Shown: positions 37,432-48,185, counted from the first letter of the stretch. The stretch: DNA of 64,000 bases from Pseudomonas massiliensis (GCF_000826105.1 NZ_CCYK01000006.1:946627-1010626); one strand, 5' to 3'. Numbers and translations are program-made. Notes: generated by a model from the sequence alone, not told the origin.

Positions 37432-38538
37432 TTACTCGGTAGGCGACTCTGTATTGATGTAGTCGGGGACCTCGGCCAGCGGGAACTGGCGACGCTGGTC
37501 CGGCTGGGCGGTGCCTTTGGGCGCCAGTGGTTCAAGGCGCTGCGGCTGTCCGGTCGTCAGTGCGCGCTCGATGGCCTGGATCACCCGCACGTCTCGCCAG
37601 CCCTCCTGACCATCAGGCTCCGGCGCCCGGTCCTTGAGGATGCAATCGGAGAAGTAGGCTGTCTCTCCGGCGAAATGGTCGACCACCGGATGCGTGTGTT
37701 CCTGGGTCTTGCCATCCAGCGTGGCACGGTAGCTGATGCTCACCCCCTCGCCGTAGCCGAAACAGGGGGACGCCTCGATCTCTCCCTTGGTGCCGATCAA
37801 CTGAAAGCGCTCGGAACTGGGCAAGGTGTAGCTCAGGGTGAAATGGGCAAGGCGGTCTTCAGGGAAGCGCAGCGATACCGTCACCGTGTCCCAGGTATTC
37901 ACTTCTCCTCCGGGGGTTTTGCTACCTGAGGCGCTGACCTCGAGGGGCTCGCAGCCGAACAGTTGGCGCACCATGTTCAAGGGGTAAGGCCCCATGTCGA
38001 ACACAGGGCCCGCGGCGAAGCCGTTCTGGGCGCGGTGGTTGTTGGGCTTGACTACCTGGGTGAAGGTCGAGGTGAACACACGGGGATCACCGAACTCACC
38101 CGCCCGTACCCGCTCGATCATTTCCAGCGTGCCCGGTTCGCAGTGCAGACGATAGGCAATCATCAGCTTTGCCCCGGAACGCTGGGCCGCTTCGATCATC
38201 GCATGGCAGTCTGCTTCCTCGGTCGCCATGGGCTTCTCCAGAAGTACGTGGACCCCCGCTTCCAGCGCGGGCACCACGAACTGGCGGTGAAGGAAGTTGG
38301 GGGTTGCCACATAGACGGCGTCGATTTCACCCGAATCGAGCAACTGGGAATACTGATCGTAGCTGTACGCTTTGAGGCCGTAGCGCTTGGCCAAGGCATC
38401 CGCCTTGGCGGGGTCGCCGGTGACCAGGGCCGTCATGATGGAATTGTCAGTCTGGCCTACGCCTGGCATGAACGCGCCCTGCGAAATCGAGCCACCGGCT
38501 ACCACCGCGTAGCGCACTTTACCGTCTAGATCGGGCAT
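37432..38538 (-). CDS. Gfo/Idh/MocA family oxidoreductase
   Basis: A 368-residue sugar dehydrogenase-like protein. The N-terminal NAD(P)-binding motif appears as YAVVAGGSISQGAFMPG. The family motif EKPMATEEADC has the conserved Lys, and the C-terminal domain contains DMGPYPLNMVRQLFG. This resembles glucose-fructose oxidoreductase-type enzymes. The frame continues upstream through UvsE sequence; the start at 38538 gives the family N-terminus and follows GGAGACC. It ends nine bases from the GH15 gene (convergent). Confidence 0.85.
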   Translation of the reverse strand: MPDLDGKVRYAVVAGGSISQGAFMPGVGQTDNSIMTALVTGDPAKADALAKRYGLKAYSYDQYSQLLDSGEIDAVYVATPNFLHRQFVVPALEAGVHVLLEKPMATEEADCHAMIEAAQRSGAKLMIAYRLHCEPGTLEMIERVRAGEFGDPRVFTSTFTQVVKPNNHRAQNGFAAGPVFDMGPYPLNMVRQLFGCEPLEVSASGSKTPGGEVNTWDTVTVSLRFPEDRLAHFTLSYTLPSSERFQLIGTKGEIEASPCFGYGEGVSISYRATLDGKTQEHTHPVVDHFAGETAYFSDCILKDRAPEPDGQEGWRDVRVIQAIERALTTGQPQRLEPLAPKGTAQPDQRRQFPLAEVPDYINTESPTE

Positions 38539-38614
38539 TCCAGGTCTCCTCGCTTGTTGAAAAGTGACCTTCAGCTGAGCCCCGGCCGGCGCAAGGAGTT
38601 CATTTTGAAATCGC

Positions 38615-39643
38615 TCAGTGGCTATGTAGCAGGTAGCGTTGGTAGAACTCCAGGGTTGCCTGGTTCTTGTCCTTGGCCTCGAACATGATGTCGAAGCGAT
38701 CCAGGAATTGCAGGGCATATTCGTTGGTGGGGTGGTTCCACATGCGAGCGCTGTGCAGATACAGATCGCGTTTGTTGACCTTTTCCAGCAGGGCCGGCAT
38801 TTCCAGCGGTACATCCGGGCCGAAGCCCAGGCTCTGCAAGTGCTCCGGGGGTTGCGAGTAGTGCATGGCCGGGCGTACCCCGCGCCAACTTTCGATGATG
38901 CGATCCACCCGAGGGTCGTCCGCTGGAATGTAGGTTTCCTCGTTGATCCAGCAGTGGTGGATGTCCAGCACCACCGGGGCAAGGTCCGCCAGGGCCAGGC
39001 AATCGTTCACGCCGTAGACCTTCTCCTCGTTCTCGAAGGTAATGGTGTTGCGTGCTTCCGTGGACAACCGGGGCCAGGTGGCGCGCACGCCTTCAACGCC
39101 CAGGCGCCCGGCGATGTGCACATTGCATTTGAAGTCCTGGAAGCGCTGCCCGTAACCCATCATGCGGATCATGTCGGCGTGGTACTCGAACTCGGCCACG
39201 CTGTTATCCACTACGTCAGGCTTGTCAGAGCCCAGCACGCAATACTGTCCGGGATGGAACGACAGGCGGATGCCGGCGGCTCGGGCGAAGTCGCCAATGG
39301 CGCCGAAACGTTGCTGCAGATGCGCCTGCAGCACGGGGTCGCGATAGAAGCTCGCCACCTTCGGATGACTGTACAGCGGCAGCAGGTCACTGCTGAGCCG
39401 CAACATGCGCAGCGTGGGCGGCAACTGGGCAACATAGGCCAGCAGCTTTAGCTGGGCATCGAGGTTGTGTTCGATCAGTTGCAGCAGCTTTTCCCGGGCG
39501 GCCTCTTCCGTGGCGCTGGACAGCCAGCGCAGGGTCGTGGTGCGAGGGTTGAAGGTTTTCTCGATAGCCTCCAGCGCCTTGAGCGCCAGGCTGCGTTGGG
39601 AATGCCGGTACAGGCAGGCGAAGCCGATGCGCGCCTCGCTCAT
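38615..39643 (-). CDS. uvsE: UV DNA damage endonuclease
   Basis: A 342-residue UVDE/UvsE protein. It begins [19 protein letters not shown], and the TIM-barrel metal ligands are seen in [47 protein letters not shown] and [11 protein letters not shown]. It nicks DNA 5' to UV photoproducts as an alternative to UvrABC. The start at 39643 overlaps the stop of the cupin gene by 4 bases. With phrB this gives the strain two dedicated UV repair routes in one window. Confidence 0.92.
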   Translation of the reverse strand: MSEARIGFACLYRHSQRSLALKALEAIEKTFNPRTTTLRWLSSATEEAAREKLLQLIEHNLDAQLKLLAYVAQLPPTLRMLRLSSDLLPLYSHPKVASFYRDPVLQAHLQQRFGAIGDFARAAGIRLSFHPGQYCVLGSDKPDVVDNSVAEFEYHADMIRMMGYGQRFQDFKCNVHIAGRLGVEGVRATWPRLSTEARNTITFENEEKVYGVNDCLALADLAPVVLDIHHCWINEETYIPADDPRVDRIIESWRGVRPAMHYSQPPEHLQSLGFGPDVPLEMPALLEKVNKRDLYLHSARMWNHPTNEYALQFLDRFDIMFEAKDKNQATLEFYQRYLLHSH

Positions 39644-40224
39644 GACTGGGCCTGCCACAGCGTATGAAACGGGCCCTGGGCGCCGAAAACAGGATCTGAA
39701 TCCGGATAGCTCGCTGCTTCGATCGCCCGCAGTTGCTTGGCACTCGGCGCTTCCCGGCAGATATCGAAGTCCGCGCCGGCCGGGTACGCCCCCACCACCA
39801 CGAAGTCCTCGCTGGCGCTGAGCTGGCAGTGGCCGGTACCGGCGGGCAACAAGGCGACATCGCCGGCCTCGACCACCACCTCATAGCCACCCGGCCCGCC
39901 CAGTTGCAGCCGCGCATGCCCCTGGGCGAAACCAAGCACCTCGTGAGCAGTGGAATGGTAATGGTGGTAATCGAAGACGCCGTCGCGCCATTGGGCGGGC
40001 CAATGGTTGACCTGGAATAGCTGCTCGAAGGCCGTGGCCGGGTCACTGATCCTGGACAGCACTTGGCGGTAAAGGATCACCGGAAGCCGCGGGTTGTTCG
40101 GCACCCACTCGTTGCGCTCCAGGCGCACGGCTTCGACTTGCGCCAGGCTGCCATCAGCGCGCAGGGGCAGTTGATTGACAAGCAAAGGCACGTCGAGGGT
40201 GTGGATAAAAGCAGGCGGGGCCAT
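39640..40224 (-). CDS. Cupin-domain protein (YjlB-like)
   Basis: A 194-residue protein with a single cupin barrel. Motif 1 appears as [20 protein letters not shown], with His and Glu metal ligands, and motif 2 as [12 protein letters not shown]. It resembles the YjlB family, whose function is unknown. It is first in a two-gene operon with uvsE (ATGA overlap). Confidence 0.8.
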   Translation of the reverse strand: MAPPAFIHTLDVPLLVNQLPLRADGSLAQVEAVRLERNEWVPNNPRLPVILYRQVLSRISDPATAFEQLFQVNHWPAQWRDGVFDYHHYHSTAHEVLGFAQGHARLQLGGPGGYEVVVEAGDVALLPAGTGHCQLSASEDFVVVGAYPAGADFDICREAPSAKQLRAIEAASYPDSDPVFGAQGPFHTLWQAQS

Positions 40225-40293
40225 GGCGTTCTCCTGGCACAGGTCGTTACCCTGTGGACAACAGAACGCCGTCGCTTATCAATCCGTAAGCGC

Positions 40294-43200
40294 TCAGCCG
40301 CGGGCGCGCTGCACCTCCAGCAACACCTCCAGCGGATGGCGCAGCTCCCGATCCGCCAGGCGCTTGGTCTGGCTGCGGCAGGAGTAACCAGTGGCCAGCG
40401 CCTCGCCTGCTTCTTCCGCCGGCGCGGCCACTTGGGCCGCCCAGGATTGGTCGAAGATAGTGCGCGAGCTTTCCTGGTTGCGCGCTTCATGCCCATAGGT
40501 GCCGGACATGCCGCAGCAACCCGTGGCCTGGGTGACGAGGGCCAGCCCTACCCGCCCGAACAGGGTTTCCCATTGCTTGGTACTGGCCGGAACGTTGGTT
40601 TTCTCCGTGCAGTGGGCCAGCAATCGGTACCGCTTGGTCACGCTGGCCTCGCGCCCCTCCGGCAGAGCATCGAGCAGCCATTCCTGCGGCAACTCGACCT
40701 TGGGCAGCTGGGCAATGCCCGACACCTTGGCGTACTCCTGGCGGTAGACCAGGGTCATGGCCGGGTCCAGGCCCACCATGCGCACACCGAAGGCGCTCAA
40801 TGCCTGCAGCTGGCTGGCATTACGAACGGCCGCCTTGTTGAAGGCGCTCAAGAAGCCCTGCACATGCAGCGGCTTGCCGTTGGCGTAGAAGGGCGCCAGG
40901 TACACCTGATACCCCAGGCGTGACACCAGTTCGATCAGGTTCGCCAGCAGCGGCGTTTCAAAGTAGCGGGTGAAGGCATCCTGCACCAGGATCACGCTGC
41001 GTGCCCGCTGGGCTTCATTCAGGCCGATCAGGCGCGCCGCGGTGGCCGGTTGCACTTGCCAGCGATCGAGGCTGGCCTGGAAGTTGAAGCGGCTCAGCAA
41101 CGGGCTGTCCACCATGCCCACCTGGCGTTGCAGCAGGTTACGCACTACCGGCGCGTTCATCACTGCGTTGTACAGGGCCGGTACCCGCGCCAGGTACGGG
41201 ATGGTGAATTCCAGCGAGCCGATAAGGTAGTCCCGGGCCGGGCGCAGGTAGCGCGTGTGGTACAGCTCCAGGAAGCGCGAGCGGAACTCGGGCACGTTGA
41301 CCTTCACCGGGCATTGTCCCGCGCAGGACTTGCACGCCAGGCAGCCAGCCATGGCATCGTAGACCTCATGGGAAAAGTCCGCCTGGCCCTCGCGTTGCGC
41401 CCGACTGTTGCGCCAGCGCTGCGGCAGCGTTTTCCAGAAACCAGGCTGCCGCTTGCCGGGCGCGAGCACGTCCACCCCCGCCTCGCCCTGCAGGCGCAGC
41501 CATTCACGTACCAGCGAGGCGCGTCCCTTGGGTGACTGGGCACGTTCACGGGTCGCCTTCCACGAAGGGCACATGGCGTCGTTCGGGTCGTAGTTGTAGC
41601 AGGCGCCGTTACCGTTGCAGTGCATGGCGGTGCCGTAGCTCTGCCATACCCGCTCATCGATGCGCCGGTCCAGCTCGCCGCGCAGGGTGACCTCGTCGAT
41701 GCGCAACAGGGCCTCGCTGCTCTCCAGAGGCGTGCAGATCTTCCCTGGATTCAACTGGTTATGAGGGTCGAAAGCGCTCTTCAACGCCTGTAGCGAAGGG
41801 TACAACTCGCCGAAGAAGGCCGGAACGTATTCCGAGCGCACGCCCTTGCCGTGTTCGCCCCAGAGCAGGCCCCCATATTTCTGCGTCAAGGCCGCCACGG
41901 CGTCGGAAATCGGCCGTACCAGGGCCGCCTGGGCCGGGTCTTTCATGTCCAGGGCCGGGCGCACATGCAGCACCCCGGCATCCACATGGCCGAACATGCC
42001 ATAGGTCAGCCCATGGCCATCGAGCAAGGCCCGGAACTCGGCGATGTAATCCGCCAACTGCTCGGGCGGCACCGCGGTGTCTTCCACGAAGGGTTGCGGG
42101 CGGATCTCCCCGTCCACGTTGCCCAGCAGGCCCACCGAGCGCTTGCGCATGGTGTACACCCGGGTTACCGCCTCGTTGCCCGCGGCCAGGGTATGCCCCA
42201 GGCGTTCAACGCTCTGGTCCTGCTGCAGATGAGCGACGAAGGCCGCGACCCGGGCGTTCACCTCCTCCGGCTCGTCACCGCTGAACTCCACCAGGTTGAT
42301 CCCCAGCGTGGGGCGGTCCGGATCAGCCGGGAAATATTCAGCCACGCTATGCCAGACGATGTCCTTCATGGCCAGCAACAGCACGCGGGAGTCCACGGTC
42401 TCGATGGACAGCGGCTGATGCTGGATCAATGCCCGGGCATCGCGCAGGGCATCCATGAAGCTGGCATAGCGAACGTTGACCAACACCGAATATTTTGGAA
42501 TGGGCAGCACATTGAGCCTGGCTTCGACCACGAAACCCAGGGAACCTTCGGCGCCGCAGAGCAAGCTGTTGAGGTTGAAGCGCCCATCCGGCTCGCGCAG
42601 ATGGGCCAGGTCGTAGCCAGTCAGGCAACGGTTGAGCTTGGGGAAGCGCGCCTCGATCAGCTCGGCCTGGGTCTCGTTGATATGGCGGGCGGTACGGTAT
42701 ACCGCGCCGACCCGATCCTGGCGAGCGCACTGGCGCTCCAGCTCGGCCTCGTCGATGGGCTGGCTGTGCAACGCCTCGCCACCGAGCAGCACCGACTCCA
42801 GGGCCAGCACATGGTCACGGGTTTTACCATAGGTGCAGCTACCCTGCCCGCTGGCGTCGGTATTGATCATGCCGCCGATGGTGGCGCGGTTGGAGGTCGA
42901 CAGCTCCGGCGCGAAGAACAAGCCGTGGGGCTTCAGGGCCGCGTTGAGCTGATCCTTCACCACGCCGGCCTGGACCCGTACCCAGCGACCTTCCACGTCG
43001 ATTTCCAGGATGCGGTTCATGTGCCGGGACAGGTCCACCACGATGCCGTCGGTCAAGGACTGTCCGTTGGTACCGGTGCCCCCGCCACGCGGGGTGAGCT
43101 TGATGCCTTGGTAAGCCGGCTCGGCCATCAGCCGGGCCACCAGCGCTACGTCGCCAGCATCGCGAGGGAACACGGCAGCCTGAGGCAGGCGCTGGTAGAT

Positions 43201-43335
43201 GGAGTTGTCCGTGGCCAGCACGGTGCGGCTGGCGTAGTCGGCGCTGACTTCACCTTTGAAGCCGCCGGCACGCAGGGCCACGAGAAAATCACGGTAATCG
43301 GCCTTCACGGCGGCCGGATGCAGCTGGGCGATCAT
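40294..43335 (-). CDS. ydiJ: FAD/4Fe-4S D-2-hydroxyglutarate dehydrogenase (YdiJ-like)
   Basis: A 1013-residue fusion. The N-terminal FAD-binding domain has PRGGGTGTNGQSL at about residue 83, followed by an FAD-oxidase C-terminal domain. Ferredoxin-type clusters include CLACKSCAGQCPVKVNVPEF at about residue 660. The C-terminal cysteine-rich CCG domain has TGCCGMSGTYGHE at about residue 940. E. coli YdiJ and pseudomonad homologues oxidise D-2-hydroxyglutarate, formed by SerA side activity, and feed electrons to the respiratory chain. The divergent LysR gene is a likely regulator. Confidence 0.88.
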   Translation of the reverse strand: MIAQLHPAAVKADYRDFLVALRAGGFKGEVSADYASRTVLATDNSIYQRLPQAAVFPRDAGDVALVARLMAEPAYQGIKLTPRGGGTGTNGQSLTDGIVVDLSRHMNRILEIDVEGRWVRVQAGVVKDQLNAALKPHGLFFAPELSTSNRATIGGMINTDASGQGSCTYGKTRDHVLALESVLLGGEALHSQPIDEAELERQCARQDRVGAVYRTARHINETQAELIEARFPKLNRCLTGYDLAHLREPDGRFNLNSLLCGAEGSLGFVVEARLNVLPIPKYSVLVNVRYASFMDALRDARALIQHQPLSIETVDSRVLLLAMKDIVWHSVAEYFPADPDRPTLGINLVEFSGDEPEEVNARVAAFVAHLQQDQSVERLGHTLAAGNEAVTRVYTMRKRSVGLLGNVDGEIRPQPFVEDTAVPPEQLADYIAEFRALLDGHGLTYGMFGHVDAGVLHVRPALDMKDPAQAALVRPISDAVAALTQKYGGLLWGEHGKGVRSEYVPAFFGELYPSLQALKSAFDPHNQLNPGKICTPLESSEALLRIDEVTLRGELDRRIDERVWQSYGTAMHCNGNGACYNYDPNDAMCPSWKATRERAQSPKGRASLVREWLRLQGEAGVDVLAPGKRQPGFWKTLPQRWRNSRAQREGQADFSHEVYDAMAGCLACKSCAGQCPVKVNVPEFRSRFLELYHTRYLRPARDYLIGSLEFTIPYLARVPALYNAVMNAPVVRNLLQRQVGMVDSPLLSRFNFQASLDRWQVQPATAARLIGLNEAQRARSVILVQDAFTRYFETPLLANLIELVSRLGYQVYLAPFYANGKPLHVQGFLSAFNKAAVRNASQLQALSAFGVRMVGLDPAMTLVYRQEYAKVSGIAQLPKVELPQEWLLDALPEGREASVTKRYRLLAHCTEKTNVPASTKQWETLFGRVGLALVTQATGCCGMSGTYGHEARNQESSRTIFDQSWAAQVAAPAEEAGEALATGYSCRSQTKRLADRELRHPLEVLLEVQRARG

Positions 43336-43458
43336 GGTCGATGCCTCGTTATGATGATGGGCGCAGGGTGACTCACTGCTGCCAGGGCCTTACCATCTTC
43401 GCCGGGCCCGGGCCTGATCACAAACGGATATTGATCCCCCTATCGATGACTTTTCCGA

Positions 43459-44343
43459 ATGAATTACCGCCGCCTTACGCCATCCATGTCGCTGCTGCTG
43501 GCCTTCGAGGCGGCAGCGCGTCATGAAAGCTACACCCGCGCCGCTCAGGAGCTGTCGCTGACTCAGAGCGCGGTCAGCCGGCAGGTGCAGGCGCTGGAGC
43601 AGCAGTTGGGCCTGACCCTGTTCCGTCGTGAAGGTCGCAAGGTACTGCTCACGGATGTGGGGCGGCTATACCAGCGAGAGCTGAGCGAAGCCTTGGGTCG
43701 AATCCGCAGCGCCACGCTGCAGGCGCTGGCGTTCCAGTCCGGGGTGGGCACCCTGCGCCTGGCCACCCTGCCTACCTTCGGTTCCAAATGGCTGCTGCCG
43801 CGGTTGCACGGTTTCTATCGCGATCATCCTGGCATGCTGATCCACATTCATTCACGAATCGAAGCCATCGACTTCGCCGCCAGTGAGATAGACGCGGCCA
43901 TCGGGGTGGGTATCGGCCAGGTGCCGGGCTTGATCAGCCACCGCCTGCATGCCGAGGAACTGGTGGTGATCCTCAGCCCTGCCGACGCCATGCGCCTGGG
44001 GCAGCCCGGCCCCGAACAGATCGGCCGGCAAGCCCTGCTGAGCGTGGCCAGCAACCCACATGCCTGGGCCGAATGGTTCAGCCACCATGGCCTGCCGCAC
44101 CGGGCCATGCGCCTGGGCCCGAGCTTCGAACTGACGTCTCACCTTGTCCAGGCGGTACGCGCCGGCATCGGTATCGGCCTGGTGCCGCGGGTACTGGTGG
44201 AAGAAGAATTGACCAAGGGCGAGCTGATCAGCGCTGGCCCGCCGGTGGCCAGCGCTCGCAGCTATTACCTGCGCTATCCCGAGCGCAATGAGAGCCTGCC
44301 CTCGTTACGCGCATTCCGGCAGTGGTTGCTCGGGCAGCTGTAG
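43459..44343 (+). CDS. LysR-family transcriptional regulator (GcvA-like)
   Basis: A 294-residue LysR regulator. The N-terminal winged helix covers about residues 1-60 (LLAFEAAARHESYTRAAQELSLTQSAVSRQV). A periplasmic-binding-protein-like effector domain follows. The N-terminal pattern PSMSLLLAFEAAARHESYTRAA is typical of the GcvA subgroup. It is divergent from ydiJ with 123 bases between, which suggests it controls ydiJ. It ends two bases from the convergent exporter gene. Confidence 0.88.
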   Translation: MNYRRLTPSMSLLLAFEAAARHESYTRAAQELSLTQSAVSRQVQALEQQLGLTLFRREGRKVLLTDVGRLYQRELSEALGRIRSATLQALAFQSGVGTLRLATLPTFGSKWLLPRLHGFYRDHPGMLIHIHSRIEAIDFAASEIDAAIGVGIGQVPGLISHRLHAEELVVILSPADAMRLGQPGPEQIGRQALLSVASNPHAWAEWFSHHGLPHRAMRLGPSFELTSHLVQAVRAGIGIGLVPRVLVEEELTKGELISAGPPVASARSYYLRYPERNESLPSLRAFRQWLLGQL

Positions 44344-44345
44344 GC

Positions 44346-45569
44346 TCAGGCTTTTGCCCGGGTCGATGGCAGCAGCACCGTCAGTATCCCCAGCAAGGGC
44401 AGGTACGAGCACAGGGTATAGACGAATTCGATGCCATGGGCGTCAGCCAGCTGTCCGAGCAAGGCCGCGCTTATACCGCCGAAGCCGAACATCAGGCCGA
44501 AGAAAACCCCGGCGACCATGCCGACGTTACCAGGCAGCAGTTCCTGGGCGTACACCACGATGGCCGAGAACGCCGAAGCCAGCACAAAGCCGATGACTAC
44601 GCTCAGTACGCTGGTCCAGAACAGATCGACGTAGGGCAGCATCAGGGTGAACGGAGCGGCGCCGAGGATGGAAAACCAGATGACCGCCTTGCGCCCGATA
44701 CGGTCACCGATGGGGCCGCCAAAGAAGGTGCCGGCGGCTACGGCGCCCAGGAACAGGAACAGATGCAACTGCGAGCTGGCCACCGACACCTCGAATTTCT
44801 CGATGAGGTAGAAGGTGTAATAGCTGGTGAAGCTGGCCATGTAGAAATACTTGGAAAACACCAGCAAGGCCAGCACCACCAGCGCCCCGGTGATACGCCG
44901 GCGTGACAAGCCATGGCTGGTCTGACGTCCCCGCTTGGCTGCATAGGTATTCAAGTGAGCACGGTACCAGCGGCTCAGCCCATAAAGCACGCCGATGGCG
45001 CACAGGGCAAAGAGCGCGAACCAGGCCACATGCCCTTGGCCGAACGGAATCACGATCGCCGCCGCCAACAAGGGCCCGAAGGCCGAACCGGCGTTGCCGC
45101 CCACCTGGAAGCTCGACTGCGCCAGGCCGAAGCGCCCGCCGGAGGCCAGGCGCGCCACGCGGGAAGTTTCCGGATGAAAGGTGGAGGAGCCGATACCGAT
45201 CAGGGCGGACGCCAGCAGGATCATCCCGAAGCTGCCAACCATGGACAGCATGAGCACGCCTGCCAAGGTGCATACCATGCCGGCCGGAAGCAGGAACGGC
45301 TTGGGGTGACGGTCTGTGTAGAAGCCGATCCAGGGCTGCAGCAGCGAAGCCGTGATCTGGAACGTGAGGGTGATCAGGCCGACCTGGGTGAAGCTCAAGC
45401 CATAATTGGCCTTGAGCATGGGGTAGATGGAGGGCAATACCGCCTGGATCAGGTCATTGATCAAGTGCGCCAGGGCACAGGCGGCGATGATTTTCATTAC
45501 CAGCGGGCTGGCGGCTGGAGAAGCCGCCGATGAAACGGGTGTCGCGGAGCTTGCGGTTGCCAGAGCCAT
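44346..45569 (-). CDS. MFS transporter, fosmidomycin-resistance (Fsr) type
   Basis: A 407-residue integral membrane protein with about 12 hydrophobic segments. It shows the Fsr-type features LAHLINDLIQAVLPSIYPMLK in the first helix, WIGFYTDRHPKPFLLPAGM in the first cytoplasmic loop, and GIGSSTFHPETSRVARLASG. E. coli Fsr exports fosmidomycin; the natural substrate is unknown. An N-terminal Ser/Ala-rich tail of about 24 residues precedes the first helix. Confidence 0.86.
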   Translation of the reverse strand: MALATASSATPVSSAASPAASPLVMKIIAACALAHLINDLIQAVLPSIYPMLKANYGLSFTQVGLITLTFQITASLLQPWIGFYTDRHPKPFLLPAGMVCTLAGVLMLSMVGSFGMILLASALIGIGSSTFHPETSRVARLASGGRFGLAQSSFQVGGNAGSAFGPLLAAAIVIPFGQGHVAWFALFALCAIGVLYGLSRWYRAHLNTYAAKRGRQTSHGLSRRRITGALVVLALLVFSKYFYMASFTSYYTFYLIEKFEVSVASSQLHLFLFLGAVAAGTFFGGPIGDRIGRKAVIWFSILGAAPFTLMLPYVDLFWTSVLSVVIGFVLASAFSAIVVYAQELLPGNVGMVAGVFFGLMFGFGGISAALLGQLADAHGIEFVYTLCSYLPLLGILTVLLPSTRAKA

Positions 45570-45658
45570 GGATCACCTGAGGTCAGTGACGCACTATTCA
45601 GGTGCGCCACTGTGACAGCTTGCAACAATTTCTTCCAGGCGAGTTGTCGACGAGCCTA

Positions 45659-47713
45659 TCAATGGGTCGCGAAGCTGGCCGTATTCGCACGCAGGGCTCG
45701 ACTGCCTTCGTCCAGCTTGCCGGCGGCGCCGCTCACCGCCCGCGCGCCGTCGAGCAAGCGATGGGCTGCCTGGTCCACTTCCTGGATACTTGCACTGACC
45801 TGATCGGCCGTTGCCGCCTGCTCATCCACGGCCGTGGCGATCTGGGCCAGGTTATCGTTCACCGCCTGCACTGCCGACGCGATCGCGCCCAGGTTCGCCC
45901 CCAGCCCCGTAACGGCCGCCGCATCCCCTTCGGCCTGGACGCAGGCGGCCTGCATCAGTTCCACCGCCTGCTGTACCGTGGCGCGCAGGCTTTCTACCGT
46001 GCTGGCGATCTGCGCGGTAGAGGCCTGGGTACGCTGGGACAGGCTGCGCACTTCATCGGCCACTACGGCGAAGCCCCGCCCTTGCTCTCCCGCCCGGGCG
46101 GCCTCGATGGCCGCGTTCAGCGCCAGCAGATTGGTTTGCCCGGCGATGCCGCCGATCACATCCACCACGGACTGGATCTGCTGACCCTGCTCGCTGACCC
46201 GCCCCAGTGCTTGCGCGGTGGCGGTCAGGCGCGCGTTGAGCTGTTGGATATTGCGGGTGGTCTGCTCGCTTTGCTGGCTGCTGCTGACTGCGATCTCACG
46301 CGTCTGCCGCACGCTGGTGGAAGCCTGCTCACAACTGCTGGCCACGCCTTGGGAGGTGGCCGCCAGCTGGGTGGCGGCGGCGGCAATCTGGCTGATCTGC
46401 GACTGCTGCTCCTCAACGTCGCGCAAGGTGCCATGGGCCTGGGCAGTCAGGGTGGCCACAGCCCCGCCGACGGCCGAGCTTTCACGCTCCACGCCGGCCA
46501 GGCTGGTACGCAACTGTTGCACCGCGCGATTCAAGGCCGCCGAAATGGCAGCCAATTCGTCCCGGCCCGCGACCTCCACCTGCACCCGCAGGTCGCCGTC
46601 ACGCAGGGATTCTGCCAGGGTAGTGATGCTTGCCGCGCTGCGCCGAATGGAGGCCTGCACACAGATGAACAGGTAGAGGGCCAGCAGCAGCAACACGGCA
46701 AAGCCTGTGGCCACAGGCACGAACTCATTGATTACCTGGCTGCGATAACCTTGCAGACGTTGATCCAACGAAGCCAGGGCCTGTTGTCGAAGAGCGGTGA
46801 TGGCTTCGCCAAGGCTATCGAGACTACTGTCGAATTCGGCGCTAGTGAGGGCCAGGGTGCTGCCATACATCTTTTCATCGAGCAGTTGAAGCACCTGGTC
46901 AAGTCGCTCGGTACTTTGCTGGTACTGACGCGTCCACACTGCATCATCAGGCAGCTGGGCCGCCAGGGCACCACCGCTCTTGCGCAGTTGCTCGCGGGCA
47001 TCGCCTATCCGGGCCCGCAGGTCGCGCAATTGCAGCCGACTCTGCAAGGTGAACTGGCCAGCGGCAATGGCGCTCTCGCCTGCCGCGGCCAGGCGGCCGA
47101 TGCGTTCGTAAAGATCTGGCGCGCGCTGGGTAGCGATTTCCATCAGCAGATAGGTATCCATCCAAGGGTCGAGAATCAGGCCGCTGTCCATGGCAATGTG
47201 CTCGCGCAGCAATTGCAGGTCGCTGATCGCTTTGGTGAAGGTGTCATAGCCGTCCGGCCACCAGCCCATGGCACCGAGACGTTGCAGGTCCAGGGCAGCC
47301 GTGGCTTGTTGTAGCGTCTGGTAACGGCGTAGCACTTCAGCGCTGGCGCCGGTATCACTCAGCGCCAGGCCTAGCTGAGACACCGCCTCGACCAGTTGCG
47401 GCGCTGTTGCGGTCACTGCATTGAGTGCCGCCTGGGCCGCGGGTGTGGGCTTGTGCTGGATGTCCAGGGCTTTCCAGCGTGCCACCTGTGCACGCTGGAT
47501 GTTGAGCAGGCGGTCCGTGGGCTCCAGCGCCTTGAGCCGCGCAATGCCCAGGCGCTCGTGACCGATGACATCCAGACGGGTCTGGTAGCCATGGCCGAGC
47601 ATGCCCAGGCTCGCCAGCAGCGGCAGCATGAACAGCAAGAACAGCAGCAGGAATTTGCCTGCGAAGGTGAATCGGCCTAACAGGCGGATTCCTGGAGAAA
47701 GCAAGGTGGCCAT
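45659..47713 (-). CDS. Methyl-accepting chemotaxis protein
   Basis: A 684-residue chemoreceptor. Order: first membrane helix (about residues 17-40), a periplasmic region of about 290 mostly helical residues, second membrane helix (about 331-355), HAMP domain, then the signalling domain with hairpin tip [20 protein letters not shown] near residue 551. The large periplasmic part suggests a two-bundle ligand domain, but the ligand is unknown. The start at 47713 ([11 protein letters not shown]) was chosen over 47785, because the extra 24 residues have no membrane or domain character. Confidence 0.9.
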   Translation of the reverse strand: MATLLSPGIRLLGRFTFAGKFLLLFLLFMLPLLASLGMLGHGYQTRLDVIGHERLGIARLKALEPTDRLLNIQRAQVARWKALDIQHKPTPAAQAALNAVTATAPQLVEAVSQLGLALSDTGASAEVLRRYQTLQQATAALDLQRLGAMGWWPDGYDTFTKAISDLQLLREHIAMDSGLILDPWMDTYLLMEIATQRAPDLYERIGRLAAAGESAIAAGQFTLQSRLQLRDLRARIGDAREQLRKSGGALAAQLPDDAVWTRQYQQSTERLDQVLQLLDEKMYGSTLALTSAEFDSSLDSLGEAITALRQQALASLDQRLQGYRSQVINEFVPVATGFAVLLLLALYLFICVQASIRRSAASITTLAESLRDGDLRVQVEVAGRDELAAISAALNRAVQQLRTSLAGVERESSAVGGAVATLTAQAHGTLRDVEEQQSQISQIAAAATQLAATSQGVASSCEQASTSVRQTREIAVSSSQQSEQTTRNIQQLNARLTATAQALGRVSEQGQQIQSVVDVIGGIAGQTNLLALNAAIEAARAGEQGRGFAVVADEVRSLSQRTQASTAQIASTVESLRATVQQAVELMQAACVQAEGDAAAVTGLGANLGAIASAVQAVNDNLAQIATAVDEQAATADQVSASIQEVDQAAHRLLDGARAVSGAAGKLDEGSRALRANTASFATH

Positions 47714-47919
47714 GCCCGACGACACTCCTGGACAAAGGAAGGGGGCCTCGCTGAGAGGCCAGGCCTGATTCGTAGCAATATTCACACCGTGTTACACCCT
47801 TTGAACCCTGCAGTCTCGGTTTCCCGCCGGCCGGCTTACCGGCAGCCTGGATATGGATCAACGGCATGGATTTCAAACGGTTACAGGCGTCCACGTGGAA
47901 AAAAATTGAAAATAGATGC

Positions 47920-47948
47920 TTGACACTTACCCGCTCAGCGCGAATAAT
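47920..47948 (+). promoter_or_regulatory. Sigma70 promoter of tRNA-Met
   Basis: TTGACA (47920-47925) and AATAAT (47943-47948) are separated by 17 bases. Transcription would start about five bases before the mature tRNA. Confidence 0.7.
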
Positions 47949-47959
47949 GCGCGCCACTT

Positions 47960-48036
47960 GGCTACATAGCTCAGTTGGTTAGAGCATAGCATTCATAATG
48001 CTGGGGTCCGGGGTTCAAGTCCCTGTGTAGCCACCA
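47960..48036 (+). tRNA. tRNA-Met (anticodon CAT, elongator)
   Basis: A 77-base cloverleaf with encoded CCA. Acceptor arms are GGCTACA and TGTAGCC, the D arm is AGCTCAGTTGGTTAGAGC, the anticodon loop is TTCATAA with CAT, and the T loop is TTCAAGT. The paired first base and overall likeness to E. coli metT-type tRNA indicate elongator Met rather than initiator. Confidence 0.95.
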
Positions 48037-48076
48037 AACCTGTTTTCGCCTGCTTCGGCATCGAGAACGACAAGAC

Positions 48077-48100
48077 AGCCCGCCTAGCGCGGGCTTTTTT
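48077..48100 (+). terminator. Intrinsic terminator after tRNA-Met
   Basis: AGCCCGC (48077-48083) pairs with GCGGGCT (48089-48095), followed by TTTTT. Confidence 0.9.
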
Positions 48101-48167
48101 GTGCGCGCCTGGAAAGCGCTCAACTGTTGGTGCACTGTCTGGATGAAACTTGAGAAAGGCCTGACAG

Positions 48168-48185
48168 CTGTCACCTAAGTGTCAT
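48168..48185 (+). promoter_or_regulatory. Pho box upstream of the acid phosphatase gene
   Basis: CTGTCAC-CTAA-GTGTCAT matches the PhoB direct repeat CTGTCAT-N4-CTGTCAT in 12 of 14 positions. It lies 51 bases before the start codon, in line with PhoB sites that replace the -35 region. Phosphate-starvation induction is inferred. Confidence 0.7.

Noticed and set aside
41851..43371. Long open frame (506 codons) antisense to ydiJ
   Set aside because: Composition is that of a complementary-strand shadow (His-, Gln- and Gly-rich) and no domain is recognisable; ydiJ is certain.
45602..47314. 570-codon frame antisense to the chemoreceptor
   Set aside because: Shadow frame with low-complexity His/Gln/Gly content and no ribosome site.
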